DNA of 64,000 nt from Lonicera japonica (GCA_021464415.1 CM038469.1:26901736-26965735), one strand, 5' to 3'. Shown: positions 33,813 to 48,200, counted from the first letter of the stretch. Translations and numbers: made by a program. The notes: generated by a model not told the origin, from the sequence alone.

Positions 33813-34882
33813 TAGATGATTAGTTTTAATATTTATATAAAGAATTGTAGCAAGAAGAATTTGAAACAAATATGGACTCTAGTGTTAATGAAATCCAATT
33901 CTAGTTGGTTTATTCACATAATCTATTTCAAGTACGGTCGCTAATTATGAAGATCATTTTCATCAAGTTTCATCAACAAGTTTACCTATTTACCCCCTCA
34001 AATGGCCCAGTCCATAAACTTGGTATGTAAAGGAAATGTTCTGTACATCCATATATAGAATAGGACTAATAGGTAATAACTTGTGCCAAACGCATTACTA
34101 ATTATTTAAAAAATATTTTAAATTTCAGCCACAATTTTTTATCTTTGTACATTTTTAAGATTAAAAAACCATTATTCCTTATTATATATATATATATATA
34201 TATACACATACACGTATTAGATTGAAGATTTAGAGAAATCCAATTTCAATATTTGGGTCTACTTCAACTTACTTTTAGGCCGGGCAAAGGCAACATTTGA
34301 AACGGTTATTTTAATTGCTCTAAAACGAGGCCTTTATGAAGGAGAAGGAAGTTGTTAGCTCCTGAATTTGAGAATGTAGGCTATGGAAAATTGGAAATGA
34401 ACCAGTTAAATGATTTGGTTAAAAAAAATACTACTTAAATTAGAGAGAAAAGCAAATTTGAAGATTATAAAGATGTTGAAAATTTTGTTAATTAATAGGC
34501 TTACACATTTAATCAATTATATTGTGGGCTATCTAGTGTATCTAATGGATATGAGTTTTGCAATGTGTAGAAACCTAATACTAGTCATATTAGGATTGAT
34601 GGGATTTTTATATGAGCTAGTATATAAAGATACCTAGAGTTATGGTACCAAGTCGGATCGTAATACGCTCTACTCCTCTTCCCCATTTTAGAGAGAGAAC
34701 CTATTTAGTACTCCTGGATTCAGATATTGGAAGGCTATAAACCTACATAAGTTTCCGTACTCTACGGCATGATGAATTATGGTACGCTTCCTAAAGACCA
34801 ATCTCTTAAGAATAGACATGATTATGATCTTTAAAACTTATATATTTAAGATTAAAGTTCCTACAAGTGTTATCATAACAGT
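33813..34882. other. Intergenic, nothing recognised
   Basis: AT-rich, with a (TA)n run near 34185-34203. No gene supported. Confidence 0.5.
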
Positions 34883-34884
34883 TA

Positions 34885-35137
34885 CTCCCTCCGTCCCAAA
34901 TTGCTAGTCCCTCTTTCCTTTTTTAGATGTCCCAAAATAAATGTCAACTTTCCATAAAAGGTAAATATATACCTATTTTGCCCTTTTGTACTTTCACTTT
35001 TCAAGTAAAAATTTTGAATAAAGAAAAGGGTAAAAATGAAAAGTCAATGTAAATTAAGCAAAAAAGTGTAATGATGATGTTGGGTCCTTAATAAGTTGGA
35101 TTTTCCAAAAGGCACCAGCAATTTGGGACGGAGGGAG
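34885..35137. mobile_element. Stowaway (Tc1/mariner) MITE, 253 bp
   Basis: Ends CTCCCTCCGTCCCAAATTGC and its inverted copy, flanked by the TA dinucleotide at 34883-34884 and 35138-35139. This is the canonical Stowaway terminus and target. Confidence 0.95.
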
Positions 35138-35173
35138 TAATTCATGTCTACTATTAGAGATTTATTATTATAT

Positions 35174-35174
<1 letters not shown>

Positions 35175-35214
<40 letters not shown>
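35175..35214. repeat. (TAA)n microsatellite
   Basis: About 13 uninterrupted TAA units. Confidence 0.95.
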
Positions 35215-35215
<1 letters not shown>

Positions 35216-37151
35216 TTGGGTTCGGTCATATAAAAAGAAAAGGAATTTTATAGGAGCCGACTCTTAAATCAAAATAAAGATGCATGACCCATGTGTGATC
35301 ATGTATGAAGAACTGTGGGAATTTAGATTGGATCCACTATTTGGTTATATAAATTTTGATTTGTTTTCTTTATGGATTTAATTTGTCCTTAACTCCTTAT
35401 ATGGACTTGATTTAAGGAAATTAATGGATTCAGCCAAATTAAAGGATGTACATTGCATTTAAGTTTTCTCATTAATTTACAATTGGACACAAAAAAAGGA
35501 CAAAGGGGCCCGCCGTATTAATGAATGGCAGGAGGATTTCGATTGGACCAAGTTCTTTATTTTTATTTTTATTTTCTTTGTTCATGGATTAATCTAAATG
35601 AATTATGAATGGACCAAGTTTATTTTTTTGGAGATCAAGTGGCTTTATGGTTATATTTGAGGATTTATTTTTCTTTGGAGATTAAGTTTAAACAATTTAT
35701 TTTTTGTAGCTTGTGGTTTTATTTATTTATTTTTTATTTCTTACTTGATTAACGTTCATGTAGATTAAGGGTTTGAATCAAGTTTGATTTGTAAATATTA
35801 TACTAAGGAATTACAGTTTTGGAAAGGATTCCGTACCATTATAAACCTTTATAGTCTCATCCGGGTACACAAATCTCCAGACTGCTAGTAATTCAAAAAT
35901 TACAATACTCGTTAATGTGGGAAAGATAAGGTCTGTACTTTACAAATCTTATCAATACAGATGATCTAATTTTTTTTAGATCGCAAGGATGTGAAGCACA
36001 AATCGTCTGATATTTCAAAATACATAAATTAAAACGATAAATTGACAAAATAACCTCTATCCCGTAAATTTGTTTGTTTTGAAATATTAAGATATGTTTG
36101 TTTATTATTTATGCAAATAATAATCGGTCCAAATGAAGGTTATTGTTTGGCCGAATAACATGCACACATGTGCTAATAAATATGAGATGACTATCAAGTT
36201 ATCCATGTGAATAATACGTCGGCCCAAAGGAAGTCCTATTATTAGACATGATTTGTTATCTATATTTGATTATTGTATTGAGATGGCCAATTACAAGTTA
36301 AAATTTATATCCAAAGACTAAACATCAATGTTGTGCTAGGTATCTTGTGATGAGGACGCACTATTGATAATTTGGATAATTGTGTTATTCATATATATTG
36401 TTTGTTAATATATTATGGCATGTATATTAATTGTTAGTTTGTAATTTTATAGTTTGTTATCTATTCAGTTTCTAATTATGCTTTATATATATATATATAT
36501 GCCAACATAAATTTGATATTGGTGCTTAACGGCACAAATCTTAAGAATTGGAAATAGAACATTGTCATTGTTTTCGCTTTTATTATCATAAAACGTTTCA
36601 TTCCGAAAATTTTGGGGCTTTATGAGGAAAATGATACTTATTTCCTTAAAAAATTAAAGAAATGTTTTGTTAAAAAAAAAGGCCGAAGCAAGCAATTAAC
36701 TTTTTAGGTAGTCTTGTTTCAATAAGGTATAAAGAAAAGGGAACATATGGGGAGTACACTATGGAAATATCGAATATCGCTTTCAAACTAGAGGCGCTAA
36801 AGTTAGGGCTATCTATGCCATGCATCCAGATCTTTATTTCTCTTCCAGCATAATACAGTTAATTTATAGTAAGTTACAAAACTCATAAAGATATACAATG
36901 AGTTGCAATACTCATAAGGATAACTGATCTTTTCATGATCTCATATTTCATGGTGTGCAAGAAGAAGAAATGATTTAGCAAGAAAAGACAAAAAGTGTTC
37001 ATCTAGCAAATACCTCTAAAAGACAAGAAAGAAAAAAGCATAAAAGTTAGGAAGTTGTAGTTGGAACAACACTAATGTAATTATAAAAGAAATATGATAA
37101 GGAACTTATCAGTTACTTTTGCAAGAATGATAGACATAGGAATGTTTCATG
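35215..37151. other. Intergenic, nothing recognised
   Basis: AT-rich DNA with T-rich blocks (35560-35750) and a (TA)n run near 36485-36500. No gene or complete element found. Confidence 0.5.
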
Positions 37152-37156
37152 TACGC

Positions 37157-39156
37157 TGTGACGCCCTAAATCCAGTTAAGAGGTTTACACCTCCTGAATT
37201 CGGTTAATTACGAACCCATGCACCGACGGTGGGTGAAATGTATAAAAAATACACTTTTCAAAAACTTTTTCTTCGAAAACATTAATAAAATCATACTATA
37301 TTTAAAAATCTCTTTTAGAAAATTTTGGCATGTGGAGTCCGTATTCTCAATAAACTAATATATGAATAGTAATTCTAATTACATACAAACTTTTCTCATT
37401 CAATCATAATATAAAACCAACTCCATATATAAATCATTTTACCAAAATTCCACTTGAAATATAGAGTACATCAAATCCAAAGTCCGGTTCTTTGTTTAAA
37501 GAGTTTGTACACAGATACATTTACATATAAGTCCAATTTATATGCAACCTAGTCCTTATTGTAAGGATTAGAAAAGTCGGTACTTCGGAGGCATCTAGAA
37601 TGGAGAATCATGCGCTACCCTGAGATCCTTCCTACAAAACTGGTGAAAAGGGAATAAGCCAAATTTGGGCTCAATGAGAACTAATATATGTTTTTATAGA
37701 AAGTACACCTTGCAATCATACATGTGCGTGCCTTTGTAATAAAATAGAATACATGCTTATTAATAATGCAAATAGTGCAATGCAGCTGCATACATGCATG
37801 CCAAACTCCTCTAGGATACTCGTGCTAGATTCTAAAAGCTAACTCACCTAACCATCCATATTCACCCTTAAATTCCATAGATGTGCCACTGTAAGATTTC
37901 TCGTAACTCTAGAGGTTAATGAACTTATCTATACTTTACCGATCACTAGTTTCATATGGTTCGTCATGCAAAGTATCTCACATCCCACAATGTAATTAAC
38001 ACCGTGTATTCCACGTTTTAAACCACTCCACGGCTAATTCATAAATATAAGATATATCGATAACATTAACCCAAGTACTTAGTATTTCCACTTAGATTAT
38101 AGTTTATTATGTATTTCGTACTTGGCTAGCTAGAAGGTTTTACCGTTAATGGTCCCATCTCGTATCACGTACAGATTTATGCATATGTCATGTCTAAAGC
38201 CAATGATTATTAATATTATCCACTTTCCACTTTGTGTATTAATATTTTATGAAATCGGCCAAGTGTTCCTTTATGTATATTATGAATCCAACTTCTCTAG
38301 TCAACTTGCACATGCAATGCTAGCTCTATAATAATTATATCATAATCACATGAGGAGTGAATGTAGTAACATCAAGAGATATGATACAACAACTGTAATA
38401 GTAATAGGCAATTAAACATCAATCAGTCATATCTCTTGTATAAAGCCTTAAGCTTACACCTCGCGGTCACTAGGCTTAGAGCATCGGTTTTCGAAGGACC
38501 CCAAGCTCTAAACTAATCATGTCTCCTCCAAGTGAGCGAACTACCTAGGGACTTGGTCTTAACTTGTAATTCATTTGGAGTTAAACCCACGCAAGACATT
38601 TTCCCGGGGACTACGCTCCAAATAGTTAACAAGAAGAACACCCGTATAAGAAAGTTCCTCCGAGGATAGAACTACCTTAGGATCTTTCACCTAAGTGTAG
38701 GGAAACTACTTCCCGAGACACACGGTCCTATTAACGCAGGATTATGAATACTCATATGCGGGAAGACATCAATATGATAACATAAGCAGGCGGCTAAAAC
38801 CGCACGATATAGGGCTACAACACTGAGTCAGTTGGGGCTCCAACCTACAGCTAGTACCGATACTCAATCATAGCGGCTGCAACCGTTACGGCTATAACTG
38901 CACTCAATGGGCTACAACCCAATCATATGGTAGGGCTACAACCTTACTTGGTAAGGTTACAACCTTACAATCAATGTCCACATAAATAATTGGCCAAAAC
39001 ATCAATCAACAACATGTATGTACAACATAGATATCCCAACATCATTATCAATATCATTTCAGCACGTGTAATCGCATCAACATCAATATATCCATTCATC
39101 ATTGATATATATATATATCTATATGTATCACAAGCCCACACAATCCATCATATATA
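37157..39156 (-). mobile_element. Relative of the 5039-7842 LTR-like element, inverted and truncated
   Basis: Its start TGTGACGCCCTAAATCC aligns with the reverse complement of the right end of 5039-7842, including the AGGTTTA and GGTTAATnACG blocks. The GGCTACAACC-type decamers at about 38790-38970 match the GGTTGTAGCC block of that element in reverse. The far end is lost or obscured near the 248-bp repeat at 39157, so the boundary is a guess. Confidence 0.6.
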
Positions 39157-39404
39157 TGGAAATCAATATAAGGAGGTAAACATGTCATCACATGGCACGA
39201 ACAATGTAGTTCTTTTCCTTAGCCTTATCGTAATATTAATAATCAAGTCTTGTGGCCAATAAACTTTTTATTGCTTCCTCCTGTTTAAGAACATATTTTA
39301 TAAGCATAACTAAGGCCATATAAGTTTAATTATTCATCCGTATTGATGTCACCACATCCCATGTGCATTACGAAGCCTAATAGTGTAATTCATATGTTTC
39401 AACA
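39157..39404. repeat. 248-bp direct repeat, left copy
   Basis: Begins TGGAAATCAATATAAGG and ends GTTTCAACA. It matches 41615-41863 except for one substitution and one single-base indel that I could see. Confidence 0.92.
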
Positions 39405-41614
39405 AGGCCATAGTTGTCCTTTCAAGCCAAAGCTGAGATCTTTGATCATTATAAGGTTGTCAACTGATAATTTAAAGCCGAGAGGGCCTTCAAACTTTGG
39501 GCCAATCTAGGTAACAAAAACAGGGCCGCCCTCCTAAAACAAGGCCCCTATCTACAGAGCAAACAGAGAGGTTCGAGACAATTTAGAGCACATCCCATAT
39601 GACCAACTCACTAAGGTTAAGAAAAGTTGCCTCCGTGTGAAGAGAAGACTTGCAGCTATCACAGAGGTTGCTGACCTCAGCTTGCCTGAGCCAGAATTCT
39701 GTTTGCCGAGATCAGAAAAGGCAACTAAGGACAAGCGTTCATCATCTCGTTCTAACCCTGAACCTATTGGCTCTCCTCACCAGTACTACCCAAGGGACGA
39801 GCCAATAGACGGATCTTAGCAACCGTCAGATTTAGGTAGAGAAGGATACGAAAAAGAAACCAAATCCGACCAGGAAATAATGCCGATTGACTTCAAGGCT
39901 ACCCTGAAATAGCAAAATAGGAAAGCCAAGTCTTTTGAGGCTTCATCTCAAAAGAATTTGTTAAATTTCCATTGTCCTCATTGTAGGATTTGAAGAATTT
40001 CCAAAGGAAGATACTTAGACCTTTCGTTCAAAATACATATGTCTGTAGCTAGGCTATGATAAATAGTAACTTTGTTCTATTTAAAAGATAAATAGGCTAA
40101 ATATATCATTTTAAAGTCATACAATTTACAGTCTAAAGCACACGTACAAAAGAATTTAGGGTGCGTTTGATTGCAAGCATGGAATTTACATGGAAAGAAA
40201 ATAAGTTCCAGGTAATTGAATTGCCTAGAATTGAGTTGCATGGAAAATGTAATTAAATGTGTTTGATTGCCTTAATTTTCTACCCGGAAAATATTGGTTG
40301 TATTGTGACATTTTTAATGTAGAAAAAATTATGGGTATTTTTTTTTACATAATTTTATAGTTATGATGGATCTTGTTTAATTGATCTTGATTAGTGGATT
40401 TTAAATATTAAATTTTGAATTTTGTAGTTTAAGTTATAGCATTTTTAATGTAGAAAATGGGTAAAATTTTGTCTCGAATAACGTGCAATTGCTTGGAAAA
40501 TAAATAAAAGCCCCCCCCCCCCCCAAAAAGTACATGAATAATAGAAAAAGTGGGAGTTTGACTACCAGGAAAATATTGGCAATCAAACAGCACAAAAGTG
40601 GCAACTTGGTTGGAAAAGCCATATTTTCCATGGAAAATATGGCCAATCAAACACACCCTTAGGGTTAATCTATATAAAATGGGACACTTATTAAATATAC
40701 ACAAAAGGGTAAAAAATTAATTTTAGTAAATTTGGGTGGGGCACATACCCTACCTTCCACCATATAACTTTGTTACTGGTTACAATAGCATTAACCTTCT
40801 CTTTGATTACAAATGCACATAGTTACGCAAAATTGCATTTCTAATACAATGCCCCGCAGTTACATTTCTCACCACTCTCAACCTCTGCTTCAATAAATTA
40901 CATAAAAATCATTACAACATACAATGCAATCCATGGCAGCTTTGCTCTCCCGTTCAAATTTTTGTTGTCCACGAGTACTCCAAATAACCAAATCCTTCCA
41001 AATGAAAAAAATAATTCATAACCAAGCATGTTTAAGTTCGTGAATTCATGATTTTCATAGTAAAAATGATAGAAATTAAAGATGGAATACCTCCTCATAA
41101 GTTGCACATCTGAAATACATCCGTCCAAGATTTTACACACTCTACGAGGTCAAACGTTCTTCATTTTTGCCGCAGTAACATGTCATTCGCATTGTCATTG
41201 CTTTAAGAAATGCATATTCTTCATTTTCTCTCCAGAAATAATGTTTTTTGCTTGCTCTGTAATTTTTTGAAATTTAGAGAAATGCATATATGTGTAATGG
41301 GAGGGAAATGGAGGGTATAAATAGAGGGAAATCTTATTTTATGTTTTTACCCTTGTTATTTAAGCCAAATGACATGATATGTTAGCTTTCGGATAGAATA
41401 TTGACGGAGGGTGCACATTGAAACACTTAATGTATGTTAGGTGCAAACTATAACAAATTGATGTTTGGGAGTGCATTTTGAAACTGAAAACAAAATTTGG
41501 GGGAAACGTGTATTTTATTCTAATTGACAATATAAAGCAAATCCAAGGTAACTGAGCAGCTTACTCGAAACTTGATATACGTAATGGAAATTTTTTCATA
41601 TGAAGAATTGTACT
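39405..41614. repeat. Repeated segment, copy 2, inserted between 248-bp repeats
   Basis: Homologous to 32109-33812. The match begins at the CCATAGTTGTCC block and ends at CATATGAAGAATTGTA. Divergence from copy 1 is several percent in the parts I compared, much more than between the two flanking 248-bp repeats. It carries the MITE at 40159-40658, absent from copy 1. Confidence 0.88.
40159..40658. mobile_element. Tourist-like MITE, 500 bp, within copy 2
   Basis: Ends GGGTGCGTTTGATTG and, inverted, GGGTGTGTTTGATTG, with TTA at 40156-40158 and 40659-40661. The corresponding position in copy 1 (near 32860) is an empty site, which confirms insertion. It contains a 14-base C run at 40511-40524. Confidence 0.9.
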
Positions 41615-41863
41615 TGGAAATCAATATAAGGAGGTAAACATGTCAATCACATGGCACGAACAATGTAGTTCTTTTCCTTAGCCTTATCGTAATATTAATA
41701 ATCAAGTCTTGTGGCCAATAAACTTTTTATTGCTTCCTCCTGTTTAAGAACATATTTTATAAGCATAACTAAGGCCATATAAGTTTAATTATTCATCCAT
41801 ATTGATGTCACCACATCCCATGTGCATTACGAAGCCTAATAGTGTAATTCATATGTTTCAACA
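41615..41863. repeat. 248-bp direct repeat, right copy
   Basis: Right partner of 39157-39404. Beyond it the sequence continues into the promoter side of the RHD3-like gene. Confidence 0.92.
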
Positions 41864-42288
41864 CTAAGTTAATTATTACCGCACTTCTTAACGTATCCGG
41901 ACCATCCATTGTTAATGTATCTGCACTTCTAATTACGTATCAAAAGCCAAGCATGTCTCTTATGTGGTTCCAAGTTCAATATGTAAATAACATACCTTTT
42001 CCTCAATTGTGTATGTAATTAGAAAGATAATAACCCGGCCCTTGAGGATTTGGCACACAATTTGTTTGTGAATTGAATTGAGAGAGGATTGTTTAGTTAA
42101 TCTATAACTTCCAAGTACATGATGAGTTTGATCCTCTCTAAGTTATTTTTGTAAAGAATGAAATTTCCATAGTGCTGTTAAAGTGTTGAGGACTCTTTTA
42201 ACATAAAAGAATTTGGTTTTTTTTATTTCACGAGTAGTGACTTGAATTTGCTTGCTGATCAATGTATATATTCATCTTACTTCTGCAG
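41864..42288. other. Upstream region of the RHD3-like gene
   Basis: The first recognisable exon begins in phase 1 at 42289, so a short upstream exon with the start codon should exist here or further left. I could not identify it with confidence. Confidence 0.4.
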
Positions 42289-45200
42289 ATCAGACAAACA
42301 AATCTTTTCCTATCGTCCTCATAGATGAGAATGGTAGATTGAATGATACCGGACTTGCAGACTTTTTAAAGGAAGAAAAAATGGCAGAAGGTGGACATTT
42401 TATTATATCGATCATGGGTCCACAAAGTAGTGGTATGAATCATTCTCTTGGCTCAACATTTTTTATTTATCCCTACAAATTAACTGTTTACATGATATAA
42501 GCAAGGCCGGCCCTGAGGGCTGGTGTGTAGGGTGAGCGACTGCTCTTATTGCAATAAGTAACTTTTATAACTTATTCAAGGGCCCAATACTTTAAATATT
42601 GAATTAGGAAAATGCACTACAATCCTACAACAATCTTGTATATGAGAGAAGGATTCTTCGTTTTAACTAACTTTTGTACAGTATCTTTTATATCTCATGA
42701 CTCGCCTGTTCACAAGTTGGGCAATTCTGGCAAGGGTCATTTACTTGTGGGTCTAATCCGTTACACATTCTTGATAAATAATTTAAAAAATAAGTTACAC
42801 TTTTTCTTGATATTTTTTTTTCCTTTTTCACTTTTTGTGATGAACAGGAAAGAGCACACTTCTAAATCGTTTATTTGGCACAAACTTTGCGGTGATGAAT
42901 GCTAAGATTAAAAGGTATGCACTCATGAGGTGATTATAATTATTTTTTGATAGGAAACAGAGATTTTTATTGATACGCCATGAATTTATACAACTGAATA
43001 AGGAATATAACAAGAAAGCAAACAAAGTGATTCAAAACTTGAACTAATGCAGCAAATTAAAATATAGAGTTGCTTCAAAAATTTCACATCCACCCCAGTT
43101 TCTTCTTTATCAGCAGCTTTGTCTTCAAAATAGTTTCTTACCAGCAAAACACATTATGATACATCTCCATAGACATTTGAACTTTTTGTTATTTCCGAAA
43201 GATAGTAATCCATTAAAAAATAAATCCTGCCATGTGAGAGGCAAAGCTCCCGATTAAAATTAGAAAACTTTCAATGCAGCAAAATATGAGCAATATCTTC
43301 CCAGTACTGCTCTTACACAAGTATATTGACTCTCCCCCTTTGAAGCCAACGAAGCAAAAATATGGGATTTCTTCCTTCTAAAAAATTTTTTTTAAAATAA
43401 AAGGAGCATCTACCAATATATCAAAGTGTAGTATATATACCTAAGGTCTACTTAAGGTATAGCTACTATTGTTAAGGCATTATCTCTGAGATCTACTACA
43501 GAGCCATTTGAAAAGAAAAGGATATTTCATTACTTGTCCTCTCGAACAGGCACAGCCAATACATATATAGAAGAAGAAAAAACAAAAAGTAATGGAGAAA
43601 GGATATCCTCCAGCTGTCCCTATGACTCAATAACAAACAAACAAAATAGAAAGGATAAAAAGGACAATTCCAGCTCATTCCAATGGTAAGAACAAAAGAA
43701 AATGGAAATAAAAAGAAATAACAAAACAACCTCATTTTACTACTTCTAAAGAAAAAGACCCCCTTGCCCCTAAGCTAATGTAGGATCACTACATTCCTCC
43801 CTCCATCAACAGTATCCTTGTCCTCAATGAAAAAACGTTGGAAACTGTTGTGCAATGAAAAAGGAATCTTCCCATGTGGCATTCTCGGGTGCACAGTTTG
43901 TCCACTGGATTAATATTTGTGGTACTGCAGTGTTGTGTCTTTTGATGAGTCTCCTATCAAACACTGTCAATGGCTCCATTCTGAGTTGTCCAGCTTCATT
44001 AGTGTAGGGTAGCTGTTGAGTAGGCACTGCTTTCTTACTCACTTTTTTCTTCAATTGAGAGACATGGAATACTGGGTGCACTTTTGAACCTTTGGGTAAT
44101 AGTAGTTTGTAAGCAACCTTTCCTACCTTAGCTGTGATTTGATAAGGGCCATAGTACCTAGCTGCTAGCTTTAAATTTTTTATGAATTCCACAGAAGTTT
44201 GTTTGTAAGATTGGAGTCTTAAATAGACCCAATCTCCCACCTCAAATTGTCTGTCACTTCTACCCTTATCAACCACAACTTTCATCCTCTCTTGAGCCAA
44301 CTTTAAGCCCTCTTTAATGATCTGTGTCATAAGTTTCCTTTGCTGTATAGAGAGCTTGAAATGGTGTGAGCTTCATTCGGGTATGATAGTGAGTATTAAA
44401 CCAGTATTCAGCCAATGGCAGCCATTGTTGCCAAGAAACAAGCCTTTGGTTTCTAGCTGCACAAGCACCTGAGATATATCTCCAAGCAGGCATTTACCCG
44501 TTCAGTTTGTCCATCAGTGATATGCTGTGCTGATGTTCAATTCAGTGCCCATTAGTTTGAGCAGTTCCTTCTAGAAAAGGCTCACAAAAATGGTGTCCCT
44601 ATCCGAGACTATAGATTGGGGCAAACCATGCAATCTATAAATGTTATCCATGAAAAACTTTGCAACAATGTAGGCAGTATAAGGGTGGCTTAGTCTAATG
44701 AAGTGACTATATTTAGTGAATCTATCTACTACCACAAATATCACTTCCTTTCCTTCAGACTTTGGCAATCCCTCTATGAAATCCATGCTAATGTCCTGCC
44801 ATGCTTGTTGAGGCACATGTAATGGTTGAAGTAAGCCAGCTGGTAGAGTATTCTCACCCTTATTTATTTGACAAATGTCATAGCAAGCTACAAACTGCTT
44901 AATGTCGTCCTACATCCCTGGCCAATAAAAACATTATTTGGCCTTGTGGTATGTTCCTTGAAACCCAATGTGACCTCCTTCTGTAGATGAATGCACCACT
45001 TCCAAAATTTTGCTTCTCAAGTTATTACCCACATATAGTCTATTCCTATACCTTAGCAAGCCATTTGCATAAGTGTAGTGGGTATGGCTGGTTGGGTTTT
45101 GTTATATCTCCGTTATAATTTTGGCACCAGTGGTATCATTGTCATAGCTGTCAATTATTTCTTGCAACCACTTAGGTTTGATGATAATAATTGCATTCAA

Positions 45201-48200
45201 CTGGCCTTCCTGCTCATGCACTTTAGAAATAGCGTCCGCTACACCATTTTCGGCCCCTTTTCTGTACTTGATTGAGTAATCAAAGTCTAAAAACTTAGTG
45301 GACCATTTCTGTTGCGGTAATGTGGAGATTTTCTGATCAACAAAATATTTAATACTTTGTTGGTCCGTGAGAATAGTGAAGTGGCTGCCAAGCAAGTAAT
45401 ATTTCCAGTGATGAATAACCATGATTATGGCCAACAGTTCCTTTTCGTAGGCAGAGAGGCCCAAATATTTAGGCCCTATAGCCTTACTGAAGTATGCAAC
45501 ATGCCTGTTTTGTTGTATTAGCATCGCCTCTACACCAGTTTTGGATGCATATGTCTTCAATGTAAATGGTAAGGAGAAATTTGGCATAGCAAGAACAGGA
45601 GTTTTGGTCATGGCTTCTTTGAGTTCAATGAATGATTGTTCAGCTTGTGCATTCCATTGGAAGTTCCCTTTCTTAAGCAAGTCACTAAGGGGTTTGGCAA
45701 TGAATCCATAGCCTTGAACAAATCTTCTGTAATAACCTGTTAGTCCCAAGATTCCTCTTAAGCCTTTTGAGTGTTGTAGGAGTAAGCTAGTTTCTCATGC
45801 TTTCAATCTTGTTAAGCTTAGGTGAAACTCCATTCTGGCTAATTGTATGCCCCAAATATTCCAGTTGTGCTTGTGCAAATCTACACTCTGACTGCTTTGC
45901 AAATAACTGATGCTGCCTCATTAGCTCAAAAACCTTGGCTAAATGTTGTAAGTGAAGATTCATTGAAGAGCTGTATAGAAGTATATCATCGAAAATACTA
46001 GTACAAATTGCCTTAGGTGTGGTTCAAAAACTTGGTTTATAATAGATTGAAAGGTGGTTGGAGCGGCGTTAGTGAGACCAAAAGGCATCACGTACTTTGA
46101 ATTCAAAATGCCTTATATGGGTTCTGAAAGCTGTTTTGGGTATGTCGGCTTCACTTACTCTCACTTGATGATAGCCAGCTCTAAGGTCAATTTTAAAGAA
46201 AATGCTTGCCCCGTGTAACTTATCCAACAACTCCTCGATAAATGGTATTGGGTACTAATCTTTCACTGTCCCCTCATTCAATTTTCGGTAGTCTACACAA
46301 AACCTCCAACTCCCATCTTTTTTCTTCACCAAAATCACAGGAGATGCAAATGGACTATGGCTAGGTTGTATGATCTCGTTGCTTGACATTTATTTTATTA
46401 GCTTTTCAATCTTAGATTTTTGCGCAAAAGGGTACCTGTATGGCCTCAAGTTGGGTGGTTAAAAGTTGGGTTTAAGATTAATGTGATAGTCTAGTGATCT
46501 GTGAGGGTGCAAACCAGTGGGTTCAACAAATATGTCCTGATATTGATGTAGTAAAGGAGTGATTTCAGGTGGGTCAGGTGTATGTTCATAGTTAGCTGTG
46601 ATTGTAAATAGGTGGCCTAGCTACTAGGTGTTGAGACTTCTTTTTGCACATTTTCATTAATCCTTTGCTAGAAACTGCCTTAAGCATATTAGATTCAGTA
46701 GTACCTTATAGGGTGACCTTCTTGCCTACCTTTTTAAAGGACAACTTTAGTTGTTGAAAATCAAACAAAATTGGGCTATATTGCATCATCCAATCTGTTC
46801 CAAGAACCATGTCATAGCCCCCAATTGCAAGAACTCTGAAATCTGCCTCAAATTCAATGCCCTGTATCACTGATCAGTTTATTCATATTTGCCACTGTGA
46901 TTGTCATTTGCTTGGTTTGGTACATGACTTCCCCACTTTGAGTGATGATAGCTGGATCTACAAAATTGTGTGTGCTCCTGCTCCCACTATCAATGAGGAT
47001 AGTGATAGGCACTCCTTTAACCTTGCCTTTAATTCTAATGGCGTGGGGGTTAACATTGCCACATAGTGCATGCACTGAAATTTCCATCTCCCTTTTTCCT
47101 CCTTCTAACACAACTTCAAAATCATGGAACTCTTCTTCCTCTAGGGCAAGCATAAACAACTGTTGTTGCTTACGCTTATGACCAGGTTTGAAGGTTTCAT
47201 CACAATTGTAGCACAATCCCTTCTATCTTCCTGCCCTCATTTCAGCATAAGATAACCTTCTAATGGGTGTTTGGCTGATGTTTATAGTGCTGGAACTTGG
47301 TGTGGTGACAGTTTTAGAGAGGTAGTTGGTATTTGGGGTGGATAAGGTAAATTTGGGAGTGGAAAAAGATTTTGAGGGTGGAGTGGTGTAAGAGGAAGTG
47401 TAGTTGAAAGGTTTTTGAGGAGTTTTTTGTTTCCTTTGGTTAACTTCCAGAAGTCCTTCCTGCCTTTTTTCCATATACACAGCTTGAATGAGGGTGGTAG
47501 GGGACAACATTTGGACCATCTTAGCAATATCTTCCTTTAACCGACTAAAAAAGCTCTTAATGAAGTAGTCCTCATCTAGAGTCCTATTTTTAGCCACCAT
47601 AAAAGCCTTAAGATCTTCAAAACTCTTCTGGAACTCCTCAACTGAACCCGTTTAAGTTAGTTTATTAAATTCACCTATAATGCTATCATAGCCTTCTTCT
47701 TAAATCTATTACATACATATACCACAAATTTGTTCCATGTAACAAGAGTATTTCTCTCTTGATAATTATGGTACCATATATCAGCTCTTCCTTCTAGGTG
47801 AATGCTAACCATGTCAAGCTTTTGCTTGTCATTCATGGGGTTAATGTTGAAATACTTAGTGCACTTTCAAACCCACTGCCTGGGGTTGTTTCCATCAAAT
47901 GAAGGAAAAAGAATTTTAGGGATTTTAGTACCATTACCAGAGCTGTTGGTGGCCCTAATGTTCTTATCTTCAGTTCTGATGGTTTGGCTGTTGGATCTTG
48001 CATTTCCTAGTCCAAACTCTTCCCGCCTCGAGCTTGATGCAAGTGTTGCATCTCTTCCCCTATCCAACTTATCATTTAAGGTTTTGAGTAGGTCCTCAAA
48101 CCTCTTTTCCAGGCTTTGTTCAAAAATTGCCTGAGAAGTCATGTGTGAAGCAAATTGACCTTTCTGGGCTACTATTTGTGTATCTACAGCTTTCAATTGC

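Noticed and set aside
39157..41863. 248-bp repeats as LTRs of a small retrotransposon
   Set aside because: They begin TG and end CA, but there is no matching target duplication, no primer site after the left copy and no polypurine tract before the right copy.
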